32,919 bases of DNA from an uncultured Bacteroidales bacterium (GTDB taxonomy: Bacteria; Bacteroidota; Bacteroidia; Bacteroidales; UBA932), in the NCBI GenBank assembly GCA_945948555.1, contig CAMFBM010000030.1:1-32919 (forward strand). Reading direction: 5' to 3'. The notes beneath the pieces are model-generated. The model searched no databases, had not been told where the DNA came from, and was given only the letters and a program-made list of their open reading frames with translations. Position 1 is the first letter of the stretch, and every line of letters begins with the position of its first letter. Shown piece after piece: positions 26,193-32,919 of the stretch. A program made the translations under genes and the position numbers.

Positions 26193-26983
26193 ACTATTGG
26201 AATTTCCATCGGAGTACCGTCCTGTTCCTTCAAATCATTGTCCTTGACATATTTTTTGAAACCAAGAGCGATTTCACGCAGTTTCGATGACGACCTGTCT
26301 TCATCATCTTTCTCAAATTCAGCCAGATAACTTTCATCCTCACCCTTGCAGTACGAATAAAAGGCTGCAAATTTCTCAGGAGAGTAAGCACCGAGATATG
26401 CCGTCTGAATATATAAAGTCCACCAGGACGGCTTCATAGGGAAATTACCGAAAACCACACCGGCACGCAAACGGTCTTCGTATCCGAGGTCGAAATGCTC
26501 TCCGGGTATGAGATGGAAATACACTTTTACAGTATCTGTGTCCATTCTCGGGCTTTTCTTCAACTTCACGACTATTTCCGCAGAGGTTGCATTTGCTTTA
26601 AGGACCGGTGGAAGAATCTCATACTCGGTCGGTTCCGCAGGATATCTCTTGTATTTCTTTATCGTTCCGTCAGTCATACGTACCTTTAGGGTATCGGTTT
26701 TCATTTCATCCACCACGACATCGAACGGACGGTCATAGTCCGCAAGAAATCCAATCAGATTGACTGTGTATGACACTTCTATCTCATCTTCTCCGGGGAA
26801 CAGGGCAAAAGAACGTTCAAGATTTGCCAGATCGACAGGAGATCCGTCAATGAAATCACTCTGATCTATGTATATCATACTCTTGGAATCAAAAAGCGGA
26901 ATCTCCGAAGTCTTGCATCCTGACAGAAAAAGAGGGAAGACCAGAAGATAAAAGAGTCCTTTTTTCATATAATTCTTTCTCAT
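26189..26983 (-). CDS. DUF4843 family lipoprotein
   Basis: The 264-residue lipoprotein (LFLSGC) starts with the DUF4843 pattern: SEIPLFDSKSMIYI, then strands such as FALFPGEDEIEVSYTVNLIGFLADYDRPFDVVVD and AEIVVKLKKSPRMDTDTVKVYFHL, and ends with an alpha-helical WWTLYIQTAYLGAYSPEKFAAFYSY segment. The family is almost always encoded between SusD and a PKD-like lipoprotein, as here. Its function is unknown; a surface assembly or binding role is likely. The start ATG 26983 is 11 bases after the SusD stop; ATG 26968 (MKKGLFYLL) is an alternative. Confidence 0.85.
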   Translation of the reverse strand: MRKNYMKKGLFYLLVFPLFLSGCKTSEIPLFDSKSMIYIDQSDFIDGSPVDLANLERSFALFPGEDEIEVSYTVNLIGFLADYDRPFDVVVDEMKTDTLKVRMTDGTIKKYKRYPAEPTEYEILPPVLKANATSAEIVVKLKKSPRMDTDTVKVYFHLIPGEHFDLGYEDRLRAGVVFGNFPMKPSWWTLYIQTAYLGAYSPEKFAAFYSYCKGEDESYLAEFEKDDEDRSSSKLREIALGFKKYVKDNDLKEQDGTPMEIPIV

Positions 26984-26993
26984 AACACACCTT

Positions 26994-28505
26994 TTAATTT
27001 ACCGCATACTCACTGTCAGGCAGATCGAAATACCATTTCGCAGAAGAGAACAAGGATGAAGAACCCTTATCCCATTTATCCGGGAAAATATTCGCCTTCT
27101 TACAATAGAAGAATACCTGCCCCTCTTCAATGAACTCTATCCTGGCATCCTTCAGAAGTTCTTCATAGAATGTTTCACGGCTAACGATTTTCCCGTATAA
27201 CTGGTTCTCCGGACCACCACGACCTTCCTTTACAATCTCTATATATTCTCCTGCATCGGCATACAATGTTGCATCGGCATAATATTCAGAATATATGTAA
27301 TACATTTCCGAAAGTCTGATGACAGGCAGAATGTCACTCGTTAACTGCGAGGCAGCCGTGTAACGGTTGCAGACATAGTTTCCGGAAGATCCTCCGACAA
27401 GCGACTTCCATCTGTGATCAGTTGTGGACGCACTGATTATCGAAGAGTATGAGTCATTCAGTACAAGTGTGGTACCGGCATTGCGAAACCGGCTGTAGTC
27501 ATCAACCAGAGTACTGCTGCTCAGACCGAAAATCAAATCATTGCTCAATTTATAATCGGAAGGAATCGACTCAATCGGGGTGAGAGAAAAGAGCCTCTCT
27601 CCGGCCCCTTCAGGCTGGGTTGTGGCTTTCAGAACGAGATCCGCTTCTTTCTGGGCTTCCCGGTACTGGCCATTATAGGCATAAACTTTTGCCAGAAAGG
27701 CGGAAATGGCATAATAATTCATTCTATACCCCCTGAAAGCGAAAAAAATGTCTGATGGCTGGGGATAAGCAGAATTTGAGGTCGAACCGGAGAAACGGTA
27801 TTTGGCAGAAAGTCTGTAACGGTTCAGATTGTCAGCCAAGTCGTAAACCGCCACCTTTTCCCTGGCAGCCTTAAAATCCTCCACGATACGGTTGACGAAT
27901 GACGGTGGATCAAGATATTCTGCTATTTCCTTGGAGAATTTGTCATAATAAGGAAGAGGTTTTCCGTATTTACCTGTTTCATCAGGCTTGTCATACTCAG
28001 GAGCCGGAGCAAAATACTGGAGGATGATAAAATGGCACAGTGCCCTGACAGCCAATGCTTCTCCGTGTATAAGATTCATTTCCCTCTCCCCCAGCGCAAA
28101 TTTATCGGGAGTATCTTTCTCGATATGCTCGATGAGATTGTTGCAGTTGGCTATGATATAGTAGGCCGTTGTCCAGATTCCGGAGATTATGCCCTTTGCA
28201 GCATCCGAGGTGTACTCATAGTTGGACATATCCTTGTAAACGAGGTTGTTCTTGTAGGCCCTGTCCGGTTCGTGGGTATGGGCGAGGGCCTCGGTCATTC
28301 CGTATGTCAGTTCACGGCCATAGAGGGAAGAGGAGGCAAGTTTCAGGTATATGCCGTTCAGGGCAATCCTGTAGCCGTCCCCGGTGTTGAACAGGTCATC
28401 CTCGTTGATGGTGTTGGCAGGCTGGATGTCAAGCCATTTGTTGCAGGAGACGAGAGCCAGCAACGCCGTCATTAATATAAGTATATATTTCTTCATATTC
28501 ATCAT
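26994..28505 (-). CDS. SusD/RagB family outer-membrane lipoprotein (PUL2)
   Basis: The 503-residue lipoprotein (LLALVSC) begins NKWLDIQPANTINEDDLFNTGDGYRIALNGIY, the standard SusD N-terminus. The helix with GEALAVRALCHFIILQYFAPAPEY and the ILPVIRLSEMYYIYSEYY helix complete the fold. It is shorter than PUL1 SusD and ends in FDLPDSEYAVN, without the NPGW ending. It should form the lid of the PUL2 SusC. The start at 28505 lies 3 bases after the SusC stop; the in-frame ATG 28496 (MKKYILILM) is an alternative with a cleaner signal peptide. Confidence 0.94.
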   Translation of the reverse strand: MMNMKKYILILMTALLALVSCNKWLDIQPANTINEDDLFNTGDGYRIALNGIYLKLASSSLYGRELTYGMTEALAHTHEPDRAYKNNLVYKDMSNYEYTSDAAKGIISGIWTTAYYIIANCNNLIEHIEKDTPDKFALGEREMNLIHGEALAVRALCHFIILQYFAPAPEYDKPDETGKYGKPLPYYDKFSKEIAEYLDPPSFVNRIVEDFKAAREKVAVYDLADNLNRYRLSAKYRFSGSTSNSAYPQPSDIFFAFRGYRMNYYAISAFLAKVYAYNGQYREAQKEADLVLKATTQPEGAGERLFSLTPIESIPSDYKLSNDLIFGLSSSTLVDDYSRFRNAGTTLVLNDSYSSIISASTTDHRWKSLVGGSSGNYVCNRYTAASQLTSDILPVIRLSEMYYIYSEYYADATLYADAGEYIEIVKEGRGGPENQLYGKIVSRETFYEELLKDARIEFIEEGQVFFYCKKANIFPDKWDKGSSSLFSSAKWYFDLPDSEYAVN

Positions 28506-28508
28506 ATT

Positions 28509-31500
28509 TTAGAAACCGATCTGCACTGACAAGTTGAATGAACGGGAGTACGGATAGCTCAAACCCCTTTCCTGCTTTACCGAAGACACGTGGAACAGGT
28601 CGTTGGTAGCAAGTTCGATGCGGAGCATATTCATGTGAGCTTTCTTGAGATACTTGCGGTCAATGCTGTAGCCTATTGTCAGTGAAGAAAAAGACAGGGC
28701 ATTGTACTTCTGGACAAAACGTGATGTCGGACGCGTGCTGGTCACTCCGTAGATTCCCGGCTCCATCGCCTTGTAGGCGGCAACCTGACCCGGTGTGCTC
28801 CATCTGTCGGTCAGCACCCTCCTGTCCACATTTGACTGGTAGATGCTGACACCCTCGACCTTGGTGGCAAGAGTGGAGTTGTAGCGGTATCCGCCGGCCT
28901 CGTAGAGGAAGGAAGTATAGACGGAGAAGTTCTTCCACTGGAAGTTGAATCCGAAGTAGCCCTGGACTTTCGGGTCGGTTTCCCCGAGAACCTGCTGCTC
29001 GGAAGCGCTCCAGGTGTCAGTCAGCCTGCCGTCCTTCGTGAGGAAGATTTCCTGACCGGTGGCGGGATCAATTCCGAGTGACTTCATTCCCCAGATTGAA
29101 TTGAGGGAGACTCCCTCGACATACTGGGTGAAAGGCTTGGAGGCATTCTCGTCCTTGTTTCCGTAGGAGGACATCGTGTCCTGAACCCTCTTGTTGTACT
29201 CCTCAAGACTCTCTGCAACCTTGCGCAGACGGTTCTTGTTGTGGGCGAGGGATCCCTGAAGAGTGAGAATCATATCCTTTGTGCGGATTGCCTCGACCCT
29301 CATATTGAGTTCGACTCCCTTGTTGGTCACCTCTCCGATGTTGTCACGGTAGCTTGTGAATCCTGTCGAGCTCGGAATAGTCACGTCGTTGATGAGGTCC
29401 TTGGTGAGTTTGCTGTAATAGCTGAACTTCGCATAGACCCTGTTCTTCCACAGTCCCAGCTCAAAACCGGTGTCAAGCTGGTCGGTCACCTCCCATCTGA
29501 GATTCCTGTTTCCAAGTGCCATTATGGACACTCCGTAGCCGGTCTTGTACCACTCGCTGGTGTTCACCTGATAGGTAGTCAGGGCGGCGTAGGCCGGGAA
29601 GTTGATCTTACCGGTGCGTCCGTAGGTCACCCTCAGACGCAGGAGGTTTAGAGGTGTGTTCTTGAAAAATGAGTAATTGTGAACATTCAGACCTGCACCC
29701 GCCGCCCAGAAAGGGGCGAAACGGTTGTCCTTCCCGAAGGCGGAGTTCCCGTCGAAACGGCAGGAGGCGTCAAGAAGATATATGTCCTTGAAACTGTAGT
29801 TCACGCCGGCGAGGAAGCCTATGGTCCGGCTCGTGCTTTCCGAGGATGTCGGTTTGCCTTTCAGCTCCTGTGCGTAGTTGACTGAATCGAATTCACCGGA
29901 AGGGAAACCGAAATAGGTCGTGTTCAGGGATTCGCTTGTGCGGTCCATCAGGTTGACACCGGCCTGTCCGTTGATGTTGTGGTTGCCGAATGTCTTGTTG
30001 TAGGAAAGGTATGCATTCACGTTCCAGTACAGGCTGTTGCCCCTGGTCGTGTAGAGTGTTCCCGAAGAAGGGTTGGACAGGTCCAGAAGCTGGGAGTTCT
30101 TCTTGGAACGGGGATCATAGAAACGGTCGCTTGAGGAGATGCTCTTCGTGACGCTTACCTGTCCGCTCAGACGGAGACCGTCGATGATGTACCAGTTGAT
30201 TGACAGGTTGTTGATGAACTCCTGACTGCGGCCTTTCTGGTAGCTGCTCAATCCGGCCTCGTAAAGAGGGTTCACACGGTTGGTGCCTGAGTAGATGCTC
30301 CAGGAACGGAGATTCTCAAGATAGTTTCCGTTTTCATCGAGGTACTCATCGTAAGGCTGGGCCTTGGTGTAGTCCGAGAAGGAACCGTACGGCGATTCCC
30401 TTGAATCTGTCTGCAGAAATGAAGTGTAGTTCTTGATTGACAACTGTTTGTAAACATACTGGAGATAGACTCCGGCACCCATTCTGTCACGCTTCGACCC
30501 CTTCATCACACCGTCCTGATTGGTGTACTGGAGGTCCACTCCGAAACGGAATGCGCTGCTACCTCCGTCGATGTAGAGGGAATGCTTGTGGTTGAAGACC
30601 GTGCGCAGAGGTTTTGCCATCCAATAGGTGTCGACTCCCTTGCGGACATTCTGCAACTTGGCATTGTACTCCGTCAGCCTCTCGATGATGTCGCTCTGTA
30701 CGCCTGCCTTCTGTGGGTCGTAACATCCGGCGAGAAGTTCCGTCTGGAGTTTCTCTTCCGCATTCATCAGGTTGTAGTCGCTCAGGTCCGGAGCCTCGAC
30801 CGTGCCGACGAACTTGTATGAGATCTTGAGTTTTCCCGGGGAAGGAGCCACTGTTGTGATGACCACGACGCCGTTTGAAGCCCTTGAACCGTAGATTGCC
30901 GTTGCAGCGGCATCCTTCAGGATGGTAATATTCTCGATTCTGTCAGGGTCCATATCGTAGAGTTTCTGCGCAGAAATCTCGAAACCGTCCATAATGAAAA
31001 TAGGAAGGTTCGGGTTGTTCTCAAGATTGGCCTTGCTGAACTGGTCTGAATCGACATCCAGTTCCTTGGTCCCCACTCCCGACTCTCCGCGGATATATAG
31101 TTCAGGAACGGCATTCGGGTCGGATCCCATCAGGTTGTTCTCCTTGATTCGGAAGGAAGGGTCGAACGACTGGAGGGCCTTGATGACATTGGTCTTGGAC
31201 GCCTTCAGGAGTTCCTCCTTGCTGACAGAAACCGTGTTTCCGGTAAAGCTCTCCTTGCGGATGTTGGCATATCCAGTCACGACGGAGTTCTCAAGCTGGG
31301 ATGCGGACTCGTCCATAACCACGTCAATCACGGTCTTGCCATTGAAAGTGATTTCCTGGGTGTCCATTCCGATGCAACTGAAGATTATGACCGGTTTCTT
31401 TGCCGACTCCGAAGTTATGTCAAGATTGTAGCGTCCCTTTTCGTCGGTCATCGTACCCTTGGTCGTGTTCCCCTTGACATAGACAGTCACTCCCGGAACA

Positions 31501-31703
31501 GGCTCCCCCTGACGATCGGTCACGCGGCCGGTAATGACCACCTTCTGGGACTGCGACGCGAAAGAGGGATCTGCAACGGCTGCACTGGCAGGCTGCCAAG
31601 TCAACAGGGCAAATGACATTGCTGCAATTGACAATGCTGTCACCGACAGGCAGAAACGTCCTCTGCGTCTGCCCGTTTGCTGAATATTTCGGTTGTTGCA
31701 CAT
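28509..31703 (-). CDS. SusC/RagA family TonB-linked outer-membrane transporter (PUL2)
   Basis: The 1064-residue protein has an unusually long, Arg-rich n-region before its signal peptide (GRRRGRFCLSVTALSIAAMS, cleavage near PASAA at about 41). A carboxypeptidase-regulatory-like domain (about 55-130, ITGRVTDRQGEPVPGVTVYV) comes next, then a TonB-box-like SVVTGYANIRKE. The plug has VPELYIRGESGVG, PIFIMDGFEISAQKL and ITILKDAAATAIYGSRASNGV, and the barrel ends QIGF. There is no STN domain. This receptor subtype, with FDPSFRIKENNLMGSDPNA in the plug, differs clearly from the PUL1 SusC, so a different ligand is expected. It is the first gene of PUL2, with a promoter about 34 bases upstream. Confidence 0.95.
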   Translation of the reverse strand: MCNNRNIQQTGRRRGRFCLSVTALSIAAMSFALLTWQPASAAVADPSFASQSQKVVITGRVTDRQGEPVPGVTVYVKGNTTKGTMTDEKGRYNLDITSESAKKPVIIFSCIGMDTQEITFNGKTVIDVVMDESASQLENSVVTGYANIRKESFTGNTVSVSKEELLKASKTNVIKALQSFDPSFRIKENNLMGSDPNAVPELYIRGESGVGTKELDVDSDQFSKANLENNPNLPIFIMDGFEISAQKLYDMDPDRIENITILKDAAATAIYGSRASNGVVVITTVAPSPGKLKISYKFVGTVEAPDLSDYNLMNAEEKLQTELLAGCYDPQKAGVQSDIIERLTEYNAKLQNVRKGVDTYWMAKPLRTVFNHKHSLYIDGGSSAFRFGVDLQYTNQDGVMKGSKRDRMGAGVYLQYVYKQLSIKNYTSFLQTDSRESPYGSFSDYTKAQPYDEYLDENGNYLENLRSWSIYSGTNRVNPLYEAGLSSYQKGRSQEFINNLSINWYIIDGLRLSGQVSVTKSISSSDRFYDPRSKKNSQLLDLSNPSSGTLYTTRGNSLYWNVNAYLSYNKTFGNHNINGQAGVNLMDRTSESLNTTYFGFPSGEFDSVNYAQELKGKPTSSESTSRTIGFLAGVNYSFKDIYLLDASCRFDGNSAFGKDNRFAPFWAAGAGLNVHNYSFFKNTPLNLLRLRVTYGRTGKINFPAYAALTTYQVNTSEWYKTGYGVSIMALGNRNLRWEVTDQLDTGFELGLWKNRVYAKFSYYSKLTKDLINDVTIPSSTGFTSYRDNIGEVTNKGVELNMRVEAIRTKDMILTLQGSLAHNKNRLRKVAESLEEYNKRVQDTMSSYGNKDENASKPFTQYVEGVSLNSIWGMKSLGIDPATGQEIFLTKDGRLTDTWSASEQQVLGETDPKVQGYFGFNFQWKNFSVYTSFLYEAGGYRYNSTLATKVEGVSIYQSNVDRRVLTDRWSTPGQVAAYKAMEPGIYGVTSTRPTSRFVQKYNALSFSSLTIGYSIDRKYLKKAHMNMLRIELATNDLFHVSSVKQERGLSYPYSRSFNLSVQIGF

Positions 31704-31736
31704 AATAGGTGTGTCAGTTTTTTGTTTTCAAGTCCA

Positions 31737-31765
31737 CAAATATAAACAAATATCGCAATCAGAAA
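31737..31765 (-). promoter_or_regulatory. Putative PUL2 promoter
   Basis: On the minus strand TATATTTG (31744-31737) fits TAnnTTTG, with TTTC 17 bases upstream (31765-31762) as a weak -33 match. The leader would be about 25 bases, with no room for the hairpins seen in the PUL1 leader. Confidence 0.6.
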
Positions 31766-31776
31766 CATCTCTACAC

Positions 31777-31809
31777 TGTTTTTTATATGATAAAATTATT
31801 ATATATTTG
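31777..31809 (+). promoter_or_regulatory. Putative promoter of the MGMT-family gene
   Basis: TATATTTG (31802-31809) fits the -7 consensus, with a T-rich -33 region (TGTTTTTT from 31777) about 21 bases upstream. It predicts a leader of about 25 bases to ATG 31841 and supports that start over the upstream in-frame ATGs. It is back-to-back with the PUL2 promoter, 11 bases apart. Confidence 0.55.
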
Positions 31810-31840
31810 GGAGTTTCTCAGACCTGTAACAAACAATAAT

Positions 31841-32422
31841 ATGAATACTCCCGGCAAATGGGTTGTCGTCCGCGTTGACGGAAAGATAGCCTCTGTCTCG
31901 AAAGACTATTCCGGACTGGCAGAAACCGCAAAGATTCTGGCTTCAAAAAAGAACCTGGAATACAAGGAAATCCACGCCAATGTCGTCTCTGATGAAGAAA
32001 TCTGGCGTCTGAGGGAATCTGTCTCCCTTGAGGACCTGATACTGTTCGGCAGTCCGTTCCGCAAGAAAATCTGGAAGGCGCTCTTCAGCCTGACCCATCC
32101 TGAGGGAGATGAGACTTCAGGCATTGAAGTTGCCCCGGGAATAAGGATGATGAGTTACAGCGATTTTGCGCAATACTGCGGATGTCCTGCCGGGACAAGA
32201 GCCGTTGCTCACGCCGTCGGGCTGAATCCCCTGCCCGTCCTCATTCCCTGCCATCTGATTGTGCCCAAGGAGACGATGGACCGGATAAGGGAATTGCGCC
32301 GCAATGCTGAACAGACCCTTTTCAAAGGCGAGGACCTTTTCCCTTTCAGGAAACTGGACTATGGTGAATATGCCCTTGGACGCGACCTCAAACGGGATCT
32401 CGTCCTGCAGGAAATACATTGA
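31841..32422 (+). CDS. MGMT-family (methylated-DNA--cysteine methyltransferase-like) protein
   Basis: The 193-residue protein has an N-terminal 60 residues of unknown fold. The DNA-binding methyltransferase domain follows, starting FGSPFRKKIWKALFSL (about 69-84) with SYSDFAQYCGCPAGTRAVAHAVGLNPLP. The active-site motif is IPCHLIVP, with Cys137. The ending GEYALGRDLKRDLVLQEI matches the family's C-terminus, including the conserved Glu. Members transfer alkyl groups from O6-alkylguanine to the cysteine, or are non-reactive ATL proteins when Cys is replaced; here Cys is present. The usual Arg after PCH (PCHRV) is Leu. I chose ATG 31841 because a promoter-like -7 box lies inside the longer frame (from 31709). 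Confidence 0.83.
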   Translation: MNTPGKWVVVRVDGKIASVSKDYSGLAETAKILASKKNLEYKEIHANVVSDEEIWRLRESVSLEDLILFGSPFRKKIWKALFSLTHPEGDETSGIEVAPGIRMMSYSDFAQYCGCPAGTRAVAHAVGLNPLPVLIPCHLIVPKETMDRIRELRRNAEQTLFKGEDLFPFRKLDYGEYALGRDLKRDLVLQEIH

Positions 32423-32438
32423 ATCTCAAGAATATCAA

Positions 32439-32477
32439 CGCAGTCTGAAAGTGACTGCGATGCGGGTGCATCACCCG
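32439..32477 (+). terminator. Tandem hairpins after the MGMT-family gene
   Basis: CGCAGTC (32439-32445) pairs with GACTGCG (32453-32459), and CGGGTG (32463-32468) pairs with CACCCG (32472-32477). They start 17 bases after the stop. No T-run follows (ATAGAAAAAGG), so termination is not certain and they may protect the mRNA 3' end. Confidence 0.45.
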
Positions 32478-32526
32478 GATAGAAAAAGGCCGCCACATCT
32501 CCCCATTGCGTGTGAATTCAGCTTCT

Positions 32527-32866
32527 GGCGGCTGCTCGCTGCAAAAGCCCACTGGGCTGTTTGCTTATCGCTCGAATAAGGTAAAACATTATCATACCGC
32601 CTACCGGCGGCTGCTCGCTGCAAAAGCCCACTGGGCTGTTTGCTTATCGCTCGCGAGGTGGTACACGCAGTGAGCCAAGGATAATACAAAAAAAAGAATC
32701 CCGACAATAAATCTGGAGCGAAGCGACGCAAGGGGTCAGGGGAATACGGTCCCCTGCACCCCACGAAAGTGTAGAGCCTTATCATACCGCCTACCGGCGG
32801 CTGCTCGCTGCAAAAGCCCACTGGGCTATTTGCTTACCGCTCGCGAGGTGGCTCACTTCGTGAGCC
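32527..32866. repeat. Three-copy intergenic repeat with internal hairpins
   Basis: A 48-bp core starting GGCGGCTGCTCGCTGCAAAA occurs at 32527-32574, 32606-32653 and 32796-32843. The first two are identical and the third has two changes. Copies 2 and 3 extend to 88 bp (32589-32676 and 32779-32866). Each core holds an 11-bp hairpin (GCAAAAGCCCA with TGGGCTGTTTGC, one bulge), and the extended copies add a CCGCC/GGCGG stem. Copy 3 also has a 7-bp GGCTCAC/GTGAGCC hairpin. No coding gene is seen from 32423 to 32919. Confidence 0.85.
32732..32762. repeat. GC-rich inverted repeat between repeat copies 2 and 3
   Basis: GGGGTCAGGGG (32732-32742) pairs with CCCCTGCACCCC (32751-32762) over 11 bp with one bulged base and an 8-base loop. 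It lies between the 88-bp repeats and may belong to the same mobile or dispersed unit. Confidence 0.6.
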
Positions 32867-32881
32867 GGGGGTAAAACGAAA

Positions 32882-32917
32882 GATACCGGAAGATATTAAT
32901 CAATATCATCCGGTATC
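32882..32917. terminator. Long palindrome at the right edge, likely bidirectional terminator
   Basis: GATACCGGA (32882-32890) pairs with TCCGGTATC (32909-32917). After a single A:A mismatch, GATATT pairs with AATATC around a 4-base AATC loop, 15 bp in all. It is the last structure before the window edge, so what it serves, and whether a T-run follows, cannot be seen. Confidence 0.6.
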
Positions 32918-32919
32918 TC

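Larger units (their letters stand above)
21435..31703 (-). other. PUL2: SusC/D locus with twin serine hydrolases
   Basis: Six tightly spaced genes run SusC, SusD, DUF4843 lipoprotein, PKD-like lipoprotein, hydrolase lipoprotein and hydrolase. Gaps are 3-14 bases or overlaps, so a single operon is likely. No glycoside hydrolase, polysaccharide lyase or sulfatase is present. The substrate is unknown; the only enzymes carry a GxSxG nucleophile. Confidence 0.8.

Noticed and set aside
31709..31840. 44-residue N-terminal extension of the MGMT-family protein
   Set aside because: The extension is AT-rich, would cover a promoter-like -7 box and has no conserved features; ATG 31841 fits better.
32527..32866. 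Possible CRISPR array from three repeats with spacers
   Set aside because: There are only three copies, the spacing is unequal (31 and 142 bp between cores), the extended units are 88 bp, and no cas gene is present.

Overview
The window looks like a chromosomal segment of a Bacteroidales bacterium, probably an uncultured gut or rumen lineage; I cannot name the genus. The evidence is two SusC/SusD pairs, many lipoproteins with Bacteroidetes-style signal peptides, promoters of the TTTG / TAnnTTTG type, almost no Shine-Dalgarno sequences, and a tRNA gene without an encoded CCA end.

Layout. 1-245 is the 3' end of a GH97 glycoside hydrolase, followed by rmuC (298-1734), both on the plus strand. 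1712-17080 (minus strand) is polysaccharide utilisation locus 1 (PUL1). In transcription order it holds a lipoprotein with a phosphodiester-glycosidase-like C-terminus, SusC, SusD, a GH43 endo-arabinanase-like enzyme, a 1074-residue FN3/jelly-roll lipoprotein (likely surface glycan-binding protein), a GH27 alpha-galactosidase-like lipoprotein, a Tat-type metallophosphoesterase and a GH5-like glycosidase. 17081-17972 holds the PUL1 leader with a strong 13-bp hairpin, a REP-like repeat, two stacked terminator hairpins, a tRNA-Met gene and a structured tRNA leader. 17973-21343 (minus) is the str ribosomal cassette rpsL-rpsG-fusA-rpsJ. 21435-31703 (minus) is PUL2: SusC, SusD, a DUF4843 lipoprotein, a PKD-like lipoprotein and two paralogous serine alpha/beta-hydrolases, with no glycoside hydrolase. 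31841-32422 (plus) is an MGMT-family protein. 32423-32919 is non-coding and rich in repeats and hairpins.

How the parts work together. PUL1 carries a surface import complex (SusC/D plus a binding lipoprotein) and glycosidases suited to arabinose- and galactose-containing plant glycans. PUL2 has the import complex and accessory lipoproteins, but its only enzymes are two secreted hydrolases with a GxSxG nucleophile, so it may act on an esterified or amide-linked substrate. No HTCS, SusR, ECF sigma or anti-sigma gene lies in the window, and neither SusC has an N-terminal STN domain, so the regulators must be elsewhere.

The most interesting points are the isolation of the four-gene str cassette between two PULs, the twin-hydrolase PUL2, the phosphodiester-glycosidase-like lipoprotein that leads PUL1, the structured leaders of PUL1 and of the tRNA, and the repeat family at the right end.
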